Positions 31,595-39,318 of a stretch of 64,000 nucleotides of DNA are shown here, piece by piece (position 1 is the stretch's first letter; the number at the start of each line of letters is the position of its first letter). The notes under the pieces were generated by a model. It was given only the letters and a program-made list of their open reading frames with translations. It was not told the DNA's origin and made no database searches. The position numbers were made by a program, and so were the translations under genes. This DNA is from Leminorella richardii (GTDB lineage: Bacteria > Pseudomonadota > Gammaproteobacteria > Enterobacterales > Enterobacteriaceae). The stretch spans positions 861,501-925,500 of the forward strand of contig NZ_LS483470.1 in the NCBI RefSeq assembly GCF_900478135.1, in the 5' to 3' direction.

Positions 31595-32610
31595 ACACTG
31601 TTTCTGTTCGCACCACTTCCGGCGGCTGGAGAACCCTCTGGCCTCTTTTGCTGTGCAGCGTGATATTGCTTATGCTGGGAGTCTCCCTATGGCTGAACTG
31701 GCAGGAGGCGCTGCTGCAAAGCTCGCTGTGGCAAAAGGCGTTGCACCAGCGGCTGGTCTCCCTGCTGCAGCAGGTGGTGGAAAACCCGCTTGGCGCGGGG
31801 GCGACGCTGATGTTTTTCAGCTTTCTTTACGGTGTGCTGCATTCCGCTGGGCCGGGGCACGGTAAGGTGATTATAGCCACCTATCTTGCCACTCATCCGC
31901 TAAGGCTTAAACAGAGCCTGCGACTCACGCTGGCCTCATCGCTGGTTCAGGGGCTTGTGGCGATTGTGCTGGTTACTGTTGTACTGTCGGTACTGCAACT
32001 GTCGGCCCGCATGGTTCATCAGAGCAACTTTTGGCTGGAGAAAGGGAGCTATCTTCTGGTGGTGCTGATTGGCCTGATGTTGTGCTACCGAGCTGGAAAG
32101 CAGATAGTGACTGTAGTTCGCGTATCCCGGCGAGGTGCGCCGCGTATTTCTGCTATCCGCCCTCTTGAACAGGGGCACGTACACGGCCCTCACTGTGGCT
32201 GCGGCCATCGTCACCTGCCGACGGCGGAAGAGATCGAGGCAACCGGCGGTTGGAAAACCAGTCTGGCGATTATTTTTTCCATCGGAATACGCCCCTGCTC
32301 TGGGGCAATTCTGGTGCTGCTGTTTTCTAAAGTTTTAGATATCTATTACTGGGGCATGGCGGCAGCAATAGCCATGTCTTTTGGCACGGCTACGACGATT
32401 TCCCTGCTGGCACTACTGGTTCACAGCGCGCGCCGACTTGCGCAGCGGCTGATGGCGCAAGGCAATCGAGGTACGTCCGCTGCGTGGAGCAGCGTGGCGG
32501 TTTCCAGCCTGTCTCTACTGGGTGGTGCGATATTAATGATTGCAGGCCTGATGCTGTGGCTGTCGGCAACGCCAGCGGCGTCCGGCGGGCTGAGGGCATT
32601 TGGCGGGTAG
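31585..32610 (+). CDS. NicO/RcnA-type nickel-cobalt(-zinc) permease, ZevB-like
   Basis: Membrane permease of the NicO superfamily, 341 residues with about seven membrane segments. Family signatures are LHSAGPGHGKVIIATY and GIRPCSGAILVLLFS. A cytoplasmic or loop His/Cys cluster HVHGPHCGCGHRH is a likely metal-sensing or delivery site. It overlaps the DUF1007 gene, matching the zevAB arrangement of Haemophilus. Direction of transport (uptake for ZevB, efflux for RcnA) is not decidable here. Confidence 0.87.
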   Translation: MSLNTVSVRTTSGGWRTLWPLLLCSVILLMLGVSLWLNWQEALLQSSLWQKALHQRLVSLLQQVVENPLGAGATLMFFSFLYGVLHSAGPGHGKVIIATYLATHPLRLKQSLRLTLASSLVQGLVAIVLVTVVLSVLQLSARMVHQSNFWLEKGSYLLVVLIGLMLCYRAGKQIVTVVRVSRRGAPRISAIRPLEQGHVHGPHCGCGHRHLPTAEEIEATGGWKTSLAIIFSIGIRPCSGAILVLLFSKVLDIYYWGMAAAIAMSFGTATTISLLALLVHSARRLAQRLMAQGNRGTSAAWSSVAVSSLSLLGGAILMIAGLMLWLSATPAASGGLRAFGG

Positions 32611-32613
32611 CAT

Positions 32614-33336
32614 ATGATAAAAAGAATTTACGCCCATCGGGGCATGTCGTCATTAGCACCGGAAAATACGCTGTCGGCCTTCAGGCTGTGCGCCGAGCAT
32701 CGAGTTGAATGGTTTGAGTGTGATATCGATATTTTGAGTGACGGCACGATTGTCGTGTTTCATGACGATACGCTGGAGCGCTGTACTGACGGCAGCGGCC
32801 CGCTTTTTGACCAAACGCAGGCGTCTTTGAACAGGTTAGATGCCGGAAGCTGGTTTAGTCCCCAGTTTATGGGGGAGCGCGTGCCGACGCTGGAGCAACT
32901 GATAGCGCTGATGAACCGCTATCGGTTGAATGCGAATATTGAAATCAAGCCCGGTGAACGGTCTTCTGAAGTGACTGCCAGCCTGCTGGCCGGGCTCGAT
33001 AGGGCGCTTGACCAGCTTGATTCCGAACGCCAGTTTCTTATTTCCAGTTTTGATCCTTCCCTTGTTGCCGCTTTTAAGCGCCTGCGCCCACAGGCCGACG
33101 TTGCCTGCCTGTTTGAAAGCCAAGTGCTAAACGACGACTGGCAAAAGACAATGACGACCGTCGGTGCAGCCGCGATTCATCCGCAAAACGAGGGGCTGAC
33201 GCGGGAGCGTGTCGAAGCCTTTAAAGCCGCAGGTTTTCTGGTTAACGTGTGGACGGTGAACGACGCGAAAAGGGCAGCCGAGCTGTTTGACTGGGGTGTG
33301 GACGGTATTTTTACTGACTATGCGCAGGATTTTTAG
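32614..33336 (+). CDS. ugpQ: Cytoplasmic glycerophosphodiester phosphodiesterase UgpQ
   Basis: Hydrolyses glycerophosphodiesters to glycerol-3-phosphate and an alcohol. GDPD TIM barrel with catalytic AHRGMSSLAPENTLSAF, metal ligands in FECDIDILSDG and HDDTLERCTDG, plus NIEIKPGE and VNVWTVND. No signal peptide, 240 residues, so it matches the cytosolic UgpQ rather than periplasmic GlpQ. It starts 3 bases after the permease gene, with which it may be read; no ugpABCE transporter is adjacent. Confidence 0.9.
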   Translation: MIKRIYAHRGMSSLAPENTLSAFRLCAEHRVEWFECDIDILSDGTIVVFHDDTLERCTDGSGPLFDQTQASLNRLDAGSWFSPQFMGERVPTLEQLIALMNRYRLNANIEIKPGERSSEVTASLLAGLDRALDQLDSERQFLISSFDPSLVAAFKRLRPQADVACLFESQVLNDDWQKTMTTVGAAAIHPQNEGLTRERVEAFKAAGFLVNVWTVNDAKRAAELFDWGVDGIFTDYAQDF

Positions 33337-33337
33337 A

Positions 33338-34057
33338 TTAGCCGAGTTCGTACTTTAGTCTGCTTTTGCGGAAGTCGCGCAGAGAGACGTTTTCCAAACA
33401 CAGTGCGGCGCTGTCATAGGCGTCTATATCCTTTTGTGACGCATAGCGGATTTCCTGATGGAAACCGTGATTCTTCACGAACATCACCAGATTGAGATTA
33501 GGTTGATATCCCCAGCCTTCGAAATCGAACTCCTCCCGCCGACAAAGAAAACAAAGCGTTTCCTGTGGGTGTATTTTTAAGGGCACGGTTTTACGCGGGA
33601 AGCTTGTCCACAGGCTGCCGTCGGGGTCAGCTTTTAATAGATTGAAACCATAGGGCGTCAATGAGCTCACGTTGGCGTATTGCAGCTCGATGCAGTCGCC
33701 TGCGTATTTATTGGTTTTCAGCTGGTTTTCCGAGCGAACCCATTCATCCTGATAAAGATATTCCCCAGAAATAGCCAACGCCGTGTTTACATTGGCGCTA
33801 AACCATCGCTCTTCATCAAGACGATCGATACCGCGAGAAAGCGTCGGCAGGCCGTTGATGAACGAAAGCGCGCGAGTCCCCGAATGGCTTGTTTGACGAT
33901 GTCGGTGATACAGATATCGGGCGGCTTTGGACACGCCGGTATAGAAAAAGGCGTCTCTGGGAAGCTGAGTGCGCACTGTTCCTTGACCATGAAACGTTAC
34001 TTCGCGAACGAAGAACTCTAAGAATAGTACCGGGCGGGGAAGGGGAAGATTATCCAT
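33338..34057 (-). CDS. Unknown protein, 239 residues
   Basis: I recognise no family. The frame is long, ends one base past the convergent ugpQ stop, and no competing gene occupies the stretch, so it is probably real. No signal peptide or membrane segment. Aromatic-rich, with short blocks such as LFLEFFVREVTF, YLYHRHRQTSHSG, CFLCRREEFDFEGWGY and MFVKNHGFHQEIRYAS. The start lacks a clear ribosome site, so expression may be low or the true start may be internal. It lies downstream of suhB on the same strand, separated by a hairpin. Confidence 0.65.
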   Translation of the reverse strand: MDNLPLPRPVLFLEFFVREVTFHGQGTVRTQLPRDAFFYTGVSKAARYLYHRHRQTSHSGTRALSFINGLPTLSRGIDRLDEERWFSANVNTALAISGEYLYQDEWVRSENQLKTNKYAGDCIELQYANVSSLTPYGFNLLKADPDGSLWTSFPRKTVPLKIHPQETLCFLCRREEFDFEGWGYQPNLNLVMFVKNHGFHQEIRYASQKDIDAYDSAALCLENVSLRDFRKSRLKYELG

Positions 34058-34082
34058 ATCAGTTATATCAGCCAGACCAACA

Positions 34083-34113
34083 ACAGCGGGCGAAATGGCA
34101 TATCTCGCCCGCT
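34083..34113 (-). terminator. Hairpin downstream of suhB
   Basis: AGCGGGCGA at 34085-34093 pairs with TCGCCCGCT at 34104-34112. The following GTTGTTGG is a poor U run, so termination may be partial. Confidence 0.5.
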
Positions 34114-34121
34114 AGTCTTGA

Positions 34122-34925
34122 TTAACGCTTCAGCGCATCGCTCAGCTCGTCGCGCACGTTGGCAAGCAGCGCCTTAACCACGCGCGGGTTGCCCGCAATA
34201 ATGTTGCCTGACGTGTAGAAATTGTGGCCGCCGATAAAGTCAGTGATGATGCCGCCGGATTCGCGAACGATCAGCTCACCTGCTGCAAAGTCCCACGGCT
34301 TGAGGCCGATCTCAAAGAAGCCGTCCACGCGGGCAGCAGCAACGTAGGCCAGATCCAGCGCGGCTGAGCCGGTGCGGCGGAAGTCGGCACATTCAGTAAA
34401 CAGTTTACCCACCATATTGATGTAGGCCGGAGCGTGCTGCTTGAGCTTGAACGGGAAGCCAGTAGCTAAAACAGTGCCGGACAGATCGCGCGCGTTAGAG
34501 CCGCGCAGGCGATAGCCGTTGAGCTGTGCGCCCTGACCGCGAGTGGAGGTAAACAGCTCATTGCGCATTGGATCGTAAATAACGGCGACTTCTGTGCGGC
34601 CTTTGATGCGCACGGCGATGGAAACGCTGAAGTGGGGTAAACGCTTAAGAAAGTTGGTGGTGCCATCTAGTGGGTCGATAATCCATTGCACGTCTTTGTC
34701 TTCACCGACAATCTCACCGCGTTCTTCGCTGATGATGGTGTGCTGAGGGTAGGCTTTGCGAATAACCTCAACGATCAGGTGCTCTGCATCGCGATCGACG
34801 TTAGTTACAAAGTCGTTATTGCCTTTCAGGCTGGCTTCGACGGCGTCGGGCGTTTCATAAAACTTGGCTATCAGGTTGCCTGCCTTACGCGCAGCGCGTA
34901 CGGCGATATTCAGCATAGGATGCAT
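34122..34925 (-). CDS. suhB: Inositol-1-monophosphatase / Nus factor SuhB
   Basis: Lithium-sensitive phosphatase fold that also acts as a Nus factor in rRNA antitermination. 267 residues from MHPMLNIAVRAARK, as in E. coli; the extra MEDT upstream was trimmed. Metal motifs: EERGE, IDPLDGTTNF (DPLDGT) and the C-terminal LKPWDFAAGELIVRESGG. It is divergent from trmJ, as in E. coli. Confidence 0.97.
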   Translation of the reverse strand: MHPMLNIAVRAARKAGNLIAKFYETPDAVEASLKGNNDFVTNVDRDAEHLIVEVIRKAYPQHTIISEERGEIVGEDKDVQWIIDPLDGTTNFLKRLPHFSVSIAVRIKGRTEVAVIYDPMRNELFTSTRGQGAQLNGYRLRGSNARDLSGTVLATGFPFKLKQHAPAYINMVGKLFTECADFRRTGSAALDLAYVAAARVDGFFEIGLKPWDFAAGELIVRESGGIITDFIGGHNFYTSGNIIAGNPRVVKALLANVRDELSDALKR

Positions 34926-35109
34926 GGTATCTTCCACTAGATGTTAAAGAACGAGTATAAAAGCGGCGCGCATTATATCACCACATGATGAGATTCGGCA
35001 ATTGACATTGTGCACTCCACCTCATTTTGAGTGGTATAAACCGTTACGGTAGACTCGGGGGCTGTGTTACTATGCCGCCAATTCGATGACCGCTAATAAA
35101 GTTATTTTT

Positions 35110-35877
35110 ATGTCTGATACTCTCTGTAAGCCAGATTCGCTGGCAAACATTCGCATCGTACTGGTCGAAACGTCCCACACGGGCAATATGGGCTCGGCGG
35201 CTCGGGCAATGAAAACCATGGGGTTGACCAATCTCTATTTGGTTAACCCGCTAGTGCTGCCTGATTCTCAGGCCATCGCGCTCGCCGCAGGCGCCAGTGA
35301 AATCATTGGCAACGCCAACATCGTGAACTCACTGGATGACGCTCTAGAGGGTTGCCGTCTGGTCGTCGGCACCAGCGCTCGCTCGCGCACGCTGCCTTGG
35401 CCGATGCTGAGCGCGCGGGAGTGTGGACTTAAAATGATGCAGGAGTCTGTCGACTCTCCGGTTGCGCTAGTGTTTGGCCGTGAGCGAGTCGGGCTGACCA
35501 ACGAAGAGCTGCAAAAGTGCCACTATCACGTTTCGGTGCCAACTAACCCAGACTACAGCTCGCTGAATCTGGCGATGGCGGTGCAGATCATGACCTATGA
35601 AATCCGCATGGCGTGGCTAGCGGCGCAGGAAGGCGGGCTACCAGAACCTGTTCACGACGTGGCTTATCCACCGGCAGACGATCTTGAGCGCTTCTATCAG
35701 CATTTGGAAACCGTGCTGCTGGATATCGGTTTTATCCGCGCGGCACACCCAGGGCAGGTGATGAACAAGCTTCGCCGCTTTGTGAATCGCGCTCGCCCGG
35801 AAAGCCAAGAGCTGAACATTTTGCGGGGCATTTTAAGCGCTATCGAAACGCCCGATGCGAGAAATAGGCATAAATAA
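35110..35877 (+). CDS. trmJ: tRNA (cytidine32/uridine32-2'-O)-methyltransferase TrmJ
   Basis: SPOUT methyltransferase for ribose methylation at tRNA position 32. The body NIRIVLVETSHTGNMGSAARAMK, LVFGRERVGLTNEELQKC and SSLNLAMAVQIMTYE is unmistakable. Start uncertain: a -10-like TACTAT at 35068-35073 would put the transcript start near 35080, making the ATG at 35086 almost leaderless, so ATG 35110 (255 residues) is preferred. E. coli TrmJ starts even closer to the core. It is followed by iscR after 200 bases. Confidence 0.93.
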   Translation: MSDTLCKPDSLANIRIVLVETSHTGNMGSAARAMKTMGLTNLYLVNPLVLPDSQAIALAAGASEIIGNANIVNSLDDALEGCRLVVGTSARSRTLPWPMLSARECGLKMMQESVDSPVALVFGRERVGLTNEELQKCHYHVSVPTNPDYSSLNLAMAVQIMTYEIRMAWLAAQEGGLPEPVHDVAYPPADDLERFYQHLETVLLDIGFIRAAHPGQVMNKLRRFVNRARPESQELNILRGILSAIETPDARNRHK

Positions 35878-35986
35878 TGCTCGTTATCCCCCTTTCGAAC
35901 TTGTTACAATAAGTATGACAATATCGACCAAACTCCTGTATCCGAAGGAATCGGAAGAAAATACAAGAGGTTCTGTCGCAGTGCTA

Positions 35987-36011
35987 ATACTTGACTAAAA
36001 CAGTCAAGTAA
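35987..36011 (+). promoter_or_regulatory. IscR type 1 site A at the isc promoter
   Basis: ATACTTGACT-AAAA-CAGTCAAGTAA fits the type 1 IscR motif bound by the [2Fe-2S] form. The two arms are nearly perfectly inverted. Confidence 0.8.
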
Positions 36012-36036
36012 ATAGTTGACTGAAATAGTTGGGAAT
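36012..36036 (+). promoter_or_regulatory. IscR type 1 site B at the isc promoter
   Basis: ATAGTTGACT-GAAA-TAGTTGGGAAT lies directly after site A and resembles the E. coli iscR operator. The pair implies strong IscR autorepression. Confidence 0.75.
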
Positions 36037-36077
36037 GCCAAACTGTCTGCATATTCACACACAGATGGGCAATACCA

Positions 36078-36581
36078 ATGAGACTGACATCTAAAGGTCG
36101 TTATGCCGTTACCGCCATGTTGGACGTGGCGCTGCATTCACAAGAAGGACCTGTCCCTCTGGCCGATATCTCTGAGCGTCAGGGGATTTCTTTGTCGTAT
36201 CTTGAGCAACTGTTCTCCCGTTTGCGCAAGAATGGCCTGGTGACGAGCGTACGCGGTCCCGGCGGCGGCTACCTGTTGGGTAAAGATGCGGGAGATATTG
36301 CCGTAGGTTCAGTGATTAGCGCGGTTGACGAATCCGTTGACGCGACGCGCTGCCTTGGGCACGGTGGATGCCAGAGCGGCACGCGCTGTCTGACCCACAC
36401 ACTGTGGCATGACCTGAGCGAACGTATCAGCAGCTTCCTGAATGAAATTACGCTGTCTGAGCTGGTTAAGAACCAAGAGATTCTGGACGTTGCCGATCGT
36501 CAGAACGGCGACAGCCAAAGTTCGGTCGTTTCCTCTCATCGCCTTCGCGATGAAGCAAAAAAAATTAATCTGCGCGCGTGA
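36078..36581 (+). CDS. iscR: Fe-S cluster-responsive regulator IscR
   Basis: Rrf2-family repressor of isc, working as a sensor of Fe-S demand. Winged helix (ISLSYLEQLFSRLRKNGLV) and cluster ligands C92, C98, C104 with H107. 167 residues against 162 in E. coli, with a polar C-terminal tail. First gene of the iscRSUA operon, with two type 1 sites upstream. Confidence 0.97.
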   Translation: MRLTSKGRYAVTAMLDVALHSQEGPVPLADISERQGISLSYLEQLFSRLRKNGLVTSVRGPGGGYLLGKDAGDIAVGSVISAVDESVDATRCLGHGGCQSGTRCLTHTLWHDLSERISSFLNEITLSELVKNQEILDVADRQNGDSQSSVVSSHRLRDEAKKINLRA

Positions 36582-36650
36582 CGGGCAGTAATACGCTCGA
36601 AGTATAACGAGCATGCTTACATTATTTAGAAGTAGTGTACGGAGCAAAGA

Positions 36651-37865
36651 ATGAAATTACCTATCTATCTTGACTATTCAGCAACGACGCCGGCCGATCC
36701 GCGCGTGGCTGAGAAGATGATGCAGTGCTTAACGCTGGACGGAATTTTTGGTAACCCGGCATCTCGTTCACACCGCTTTGGCTGGCAGGCCGAAGAGGCA
36801 GTAGACGTCGCCCGTAACCAAATCGCTGAGCTTGTGGGCGCCGATCCGCGTGAAATCGTATTTACTTCTGGTGCCACTGAGTCAGACAACCTGGCTATCA
36901 AAGGCGCAGCAAACTTCTATCAGAAGAAAGGCAAGCACATCATTACCTGCAAAACCGAGCACAAAGCGGTTTTAGATACCTGCCGCCAGCTAGAGCGCGA
37001 AGGTTTTGAAGTGACTTACCTGTCTCCACAGCCTAACGGCATTATCGATTTGGGCGAGCTGGAAGCGGCAATGCGTGAAGACACCATTGTGGTCTCTATC
37101 ATGCACGTCAACAACGAAATCGGCGTCGTGCAGGACATCGCGACCATTGGCGAAATGTGTCGCAGCCGCGGGATTATTTTCCACGTTGACGCCACCCAGA
37201 GCGTAGGCAAGCTGCCTATCGATCTGTCCGAGCTGAAAGTTGACCTGATGTCTTTCACCGGCCACAAAATCTACGGCCCGAAAGGCATTGGCGCACTGTA
37301 CGTTCGCCGCAAGCCGCGCGTTCGTATCGAAGCGCAAATGCACGGCGGTGGTCACGAGCGCGGTATGCGTTCAGGCACGCTGGCGGTTCACCAAATCGTC
37401 GGTATGGGTGAAGCTTATCGTATCGCCAAAGAAGAAATGGCTACTGAAATCCCCCGCATTCGCGCCCTGCGCGATCGCCTGTGGAACGGCCTGAAAGACA
37501 TTGAAGAAGTGCATCTGAACGGCTGCCTGGAACAGGGCGTCGCCAGCATTCTTAACGTCAGCTTTAACTATGTTGAAGGCGAATCTCTGATGATGGCTCT
37601 GAAAGATCTGGCCGTCTCTTCCGGTTCTGCCTGTACTTCCGCCAGCCTGGAGCCGTCTTATGTGCTCAGAGCGCTGGGGCTGAATGATGAACTGGCCCAC
37701 AGTTCAATTCGTTTCTCTCTGGGGCGCTTTACCACCGAAGAAGAGATCGACTACACCATCGATCTGGTGAAAAAGTCCATCGGCCGTCTGCGTGAACTCT
37801 CCCCTCTGTGGGATATGTACAAGCAGGGCGTAGACCTGAACACCATTGAGTGGTCTCATCATTAA
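36651..37865 (+). CDS. iscS: Cysteine desulfurase IscS
   Basis: PLP enzyme that supplies sulfur as persulfide for Fe-S clusters, thio-tRNA and cofactors. 404 residues, as in E. coli. PLP lysine in SFTGHKIYGPKG (K206) and the mobile persulfide cysteine in SSGSACTSASLEPSYVL (C328). The gap from iscR contains a small hairpin GCTCG/CGAGC; in E. coli, structure in this gap protects iscR from RyhB-induced decay. Confidence 0.98.
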   Translation: MKLPIYLDYSATTPADPRVAEKMMQCLTLDGIFGNPASRSHRFGWQAEEAVDVARNQIAELVGADPREIVFTSGATESDNLAIKGAANFYQKKGKHIITCKTEHKAVLDTCRQLEREGFEVTYLSPQPNGIIDLGELEAAMREDTIVVSIMHVNNEIGVVQDIATIGEMCRSRGIIFHVDATQSVGKLPIDLSELKVDLMSFTGHKIYGPKGIGALYVRRKPRVRIEAQMHGGGHERGMRSGTLAVHQIVGMGEAYRIAKEEMATEIPRIRALRDRLWNGLKDIEEVHLNGCLEQGVASILNVSFNYVEGESLMMALKDLAVSSGSACTSASLEPSYVLRALGLNDELAHSSIRFSLGRFTTEEEIDYTIDLVKKSIGRLRELSPLWDMYKQGVDLNTIEWSHH

Positions 37866-37925
37866 TGAATGCAGGCGGCAGGCTGCATAACTCGCAGCCT
37901 GCGCCAGAAGAGCAGGAGTAGCAAC

Positions 37926-38312
37926 ATGGCTTACAGTGAAAAAGTAATCGAACACTACGAAAATCCGCGCAACGTGGGCTCGTTTGACAACGAAGACCCA
38001 ACCGTCGGCAGCGGCATGGTTGGCGCACCGGCGTGCGGCGACGTGATGAAATTGCAGATTAAAGTCAACGATAGCGGTATTATAGAAGACGCGCGTTTTA
38101 AAACGTACGGCTGCGGTTCGGCGATTGCCTCCAGCTCACTGGTTACCGAGTGGGTCAAGGGCAAGTCTCTGGAGCAGGCTGAAGCCATAAAGAATACGGA
38201 CATCGCGGAAGAGCTGGCGCTGCCGCCGGTGAAAATCCACTGTTCTATTCTGGCTGAAGACGCTATCAAAGCCGCTATTGCGGACTATAAAAACAAGCGC
38301 GGCGAAAAATAA
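37926..38312 (+). CDS. iscU: Fe-S cluster scaffold IscU
   Basis: Scaffold on which clusters are built from IscS sulfur. 128 residues from MAYSEKVIEHYENPRN behind AGGAG; the frame from 37869 was trimmed. Cluster ligands C37, D39, C63, H105 and C106; LPPVK motif recognised by HscA is present. A 9-bp hairpin (GCAGGCTGC/GCAGCCTGC) lies just upstream in the iscS-iscU gap. Confidence 0.98.
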   Translation: MAYSEKVIEHYENPRNVGSFDNEDPTVGSGMVGAPACGDVMKLQIKVNDSGIIEDARFKTYGCGSAIASSSLVTEWVKGKSLEQAEAIKNTDIAEELALPPVKIHCSILAEDAIKAAIADYKNKRGEK

Positions 38313-38342
38313 AAATAGGCAAGAACGAGTAGAGGTTTGGTT

Positions 38343-38666
38343 ATGGCGATTACCATGAGCAGCAGCGCAGCACAGCGCGTTCAGACTTTTTTAACCAGCA
38401 GGGGCAAGGGCATTGGCCTGCGTCTGGGGGTAAAAACGTCAGGGTGCTCCGGCATGGCGTATGTGCTTGAGTTTGTCGACGAGCTGCACGATGAAGATCG
38501 GGTGTTTGAAGACAAGGGCGTAAAAGTGATCGTTGATGAAAAAAGTCTGGTCTATCTGGACGGTACCGAACTCGATTTTGTTAAAGAGGGCCTAAACGAA
38601 GGGTTCAAGTTTAATAACCCTAACGTGACCGGTGAATGCGGCTGCGGCGAAAGCTTTAACGTTTGA
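38343..38666 (+). CDS. iscA: Fe-S cluster carrier IscA
   Basis: A-type carrier that passes clusters to target enzymes. Start ATG 38343 gives 107 residues as in E. coli and has AGAGG at good spacing; the TTG two codons earlier was rejected. Ligand cysteines C35 (TSGCSGMAY) and the C-terminal CGCGESF pair. Confidence 0.97.
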   Translation: MAITMSSSAAQRVQTFLTSRGKGIGLRLGVKTSGCSGMAYVLEFVDELHDEDRVFEDKGVKVIVDEKSLVYLDGTELDFVKEGLNEGFKFNNPNVTGECGCGESFNV

Positions 38667-38727
38667 TCGCGTTCGTTTAGCCGTACTGGCAGCGCCCTTT
38701 ATTCGCGCAAGTTTGATTAATCTCCAC

Positions 38728-38763
38728 GGCCGCGCGCCTCTGACTGGTTCAGGGCGCGCGGCC
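38728..38763 (+). repeat. GC-rich hairpin in the iscA-hscB gap
   Basis: GGCCGCGCGCC at 38728-38738 pairs perfectly with GGCGCGCGGCC at 38753-38763 across 14 bases. No U run follows. It splits iscRSUA from hscBA-fdx-iscX and may stabilise the upstream message end or reduce read-through. Confidence 0.75.
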
Positions 38764-38787
38764 TGATAAAGAGCATTAGAACGCGTC

Positions 38788-39306
38788 ATGGACTATTTCA
38801 CTCTGTTTAATCTGCCCGTCCACTTTGACGTGGATACACAGTCGCTCTCCTCCCGCTATCAAGAACTCCAACGCCAATACCACCCCGATCGCTTCGCGTC
38901 CGCGTCTGACAGCGAGCGTTTAGCCTCTATTTCGCAGGCGGCAACGGTCAATGATGCGTATCAAACGTTGAAAGATCCGCTGCGTCGTGCAGAATACCTC
39001 CTGCTACTCAACGGGATAGACGTGAAAAGCGAACAGCAAACCATGCACGACACGGCGTTTTTGATGGAACAGCTGGAGCTGCGTGAAGAGCTGGACGATA
39101 TTGAACGCCGTACAGACGCTGAATCAGCGCTGTCAGGCTTTCGCCAGCGGGTTAAAGAGATGGGGCGCGTTCGCAGTGAACAATTAAGGCAGGAGCTGGA
39201 CGCACAGAGCTGGCCCGCCGCGGCAGACAGCGCGCGTAAGCTGCGCTTTTTGGACAGACTTTTACAACAGGTCGAACAGCTGGAAGAAAAGCTGTTTGAT
39301 ATCTGA
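38788..39306 (+). CDS. hscB: Co-chaperone HscB
   Basis: J-domain protein that delivers IscU to HscA. HPD motif at 32-34 (YHPDRFA), J-domain about 1-75 and C-terminal three-helix IscU-binding domain. 172 residues. Followed by hscA after 12 bases. Confidence 0.97.
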   Translation: MDYFTLFNLPVHFDVDTQSLSSRYQELQRQYHPDRFASASDSERLASISQAATVNDAYQTLKDPLRRAEYLLLLNGIDVKSEQQTMHDTAFLMEQLELREELDDIERRTDAESALSGFRQRVKEMGRVRSEQLRQELDAQSWPAAADSARKLRFLDRLLQQVEQLEEKLFDI

Positions 39307-39318
39307 CGGATACTGAAC

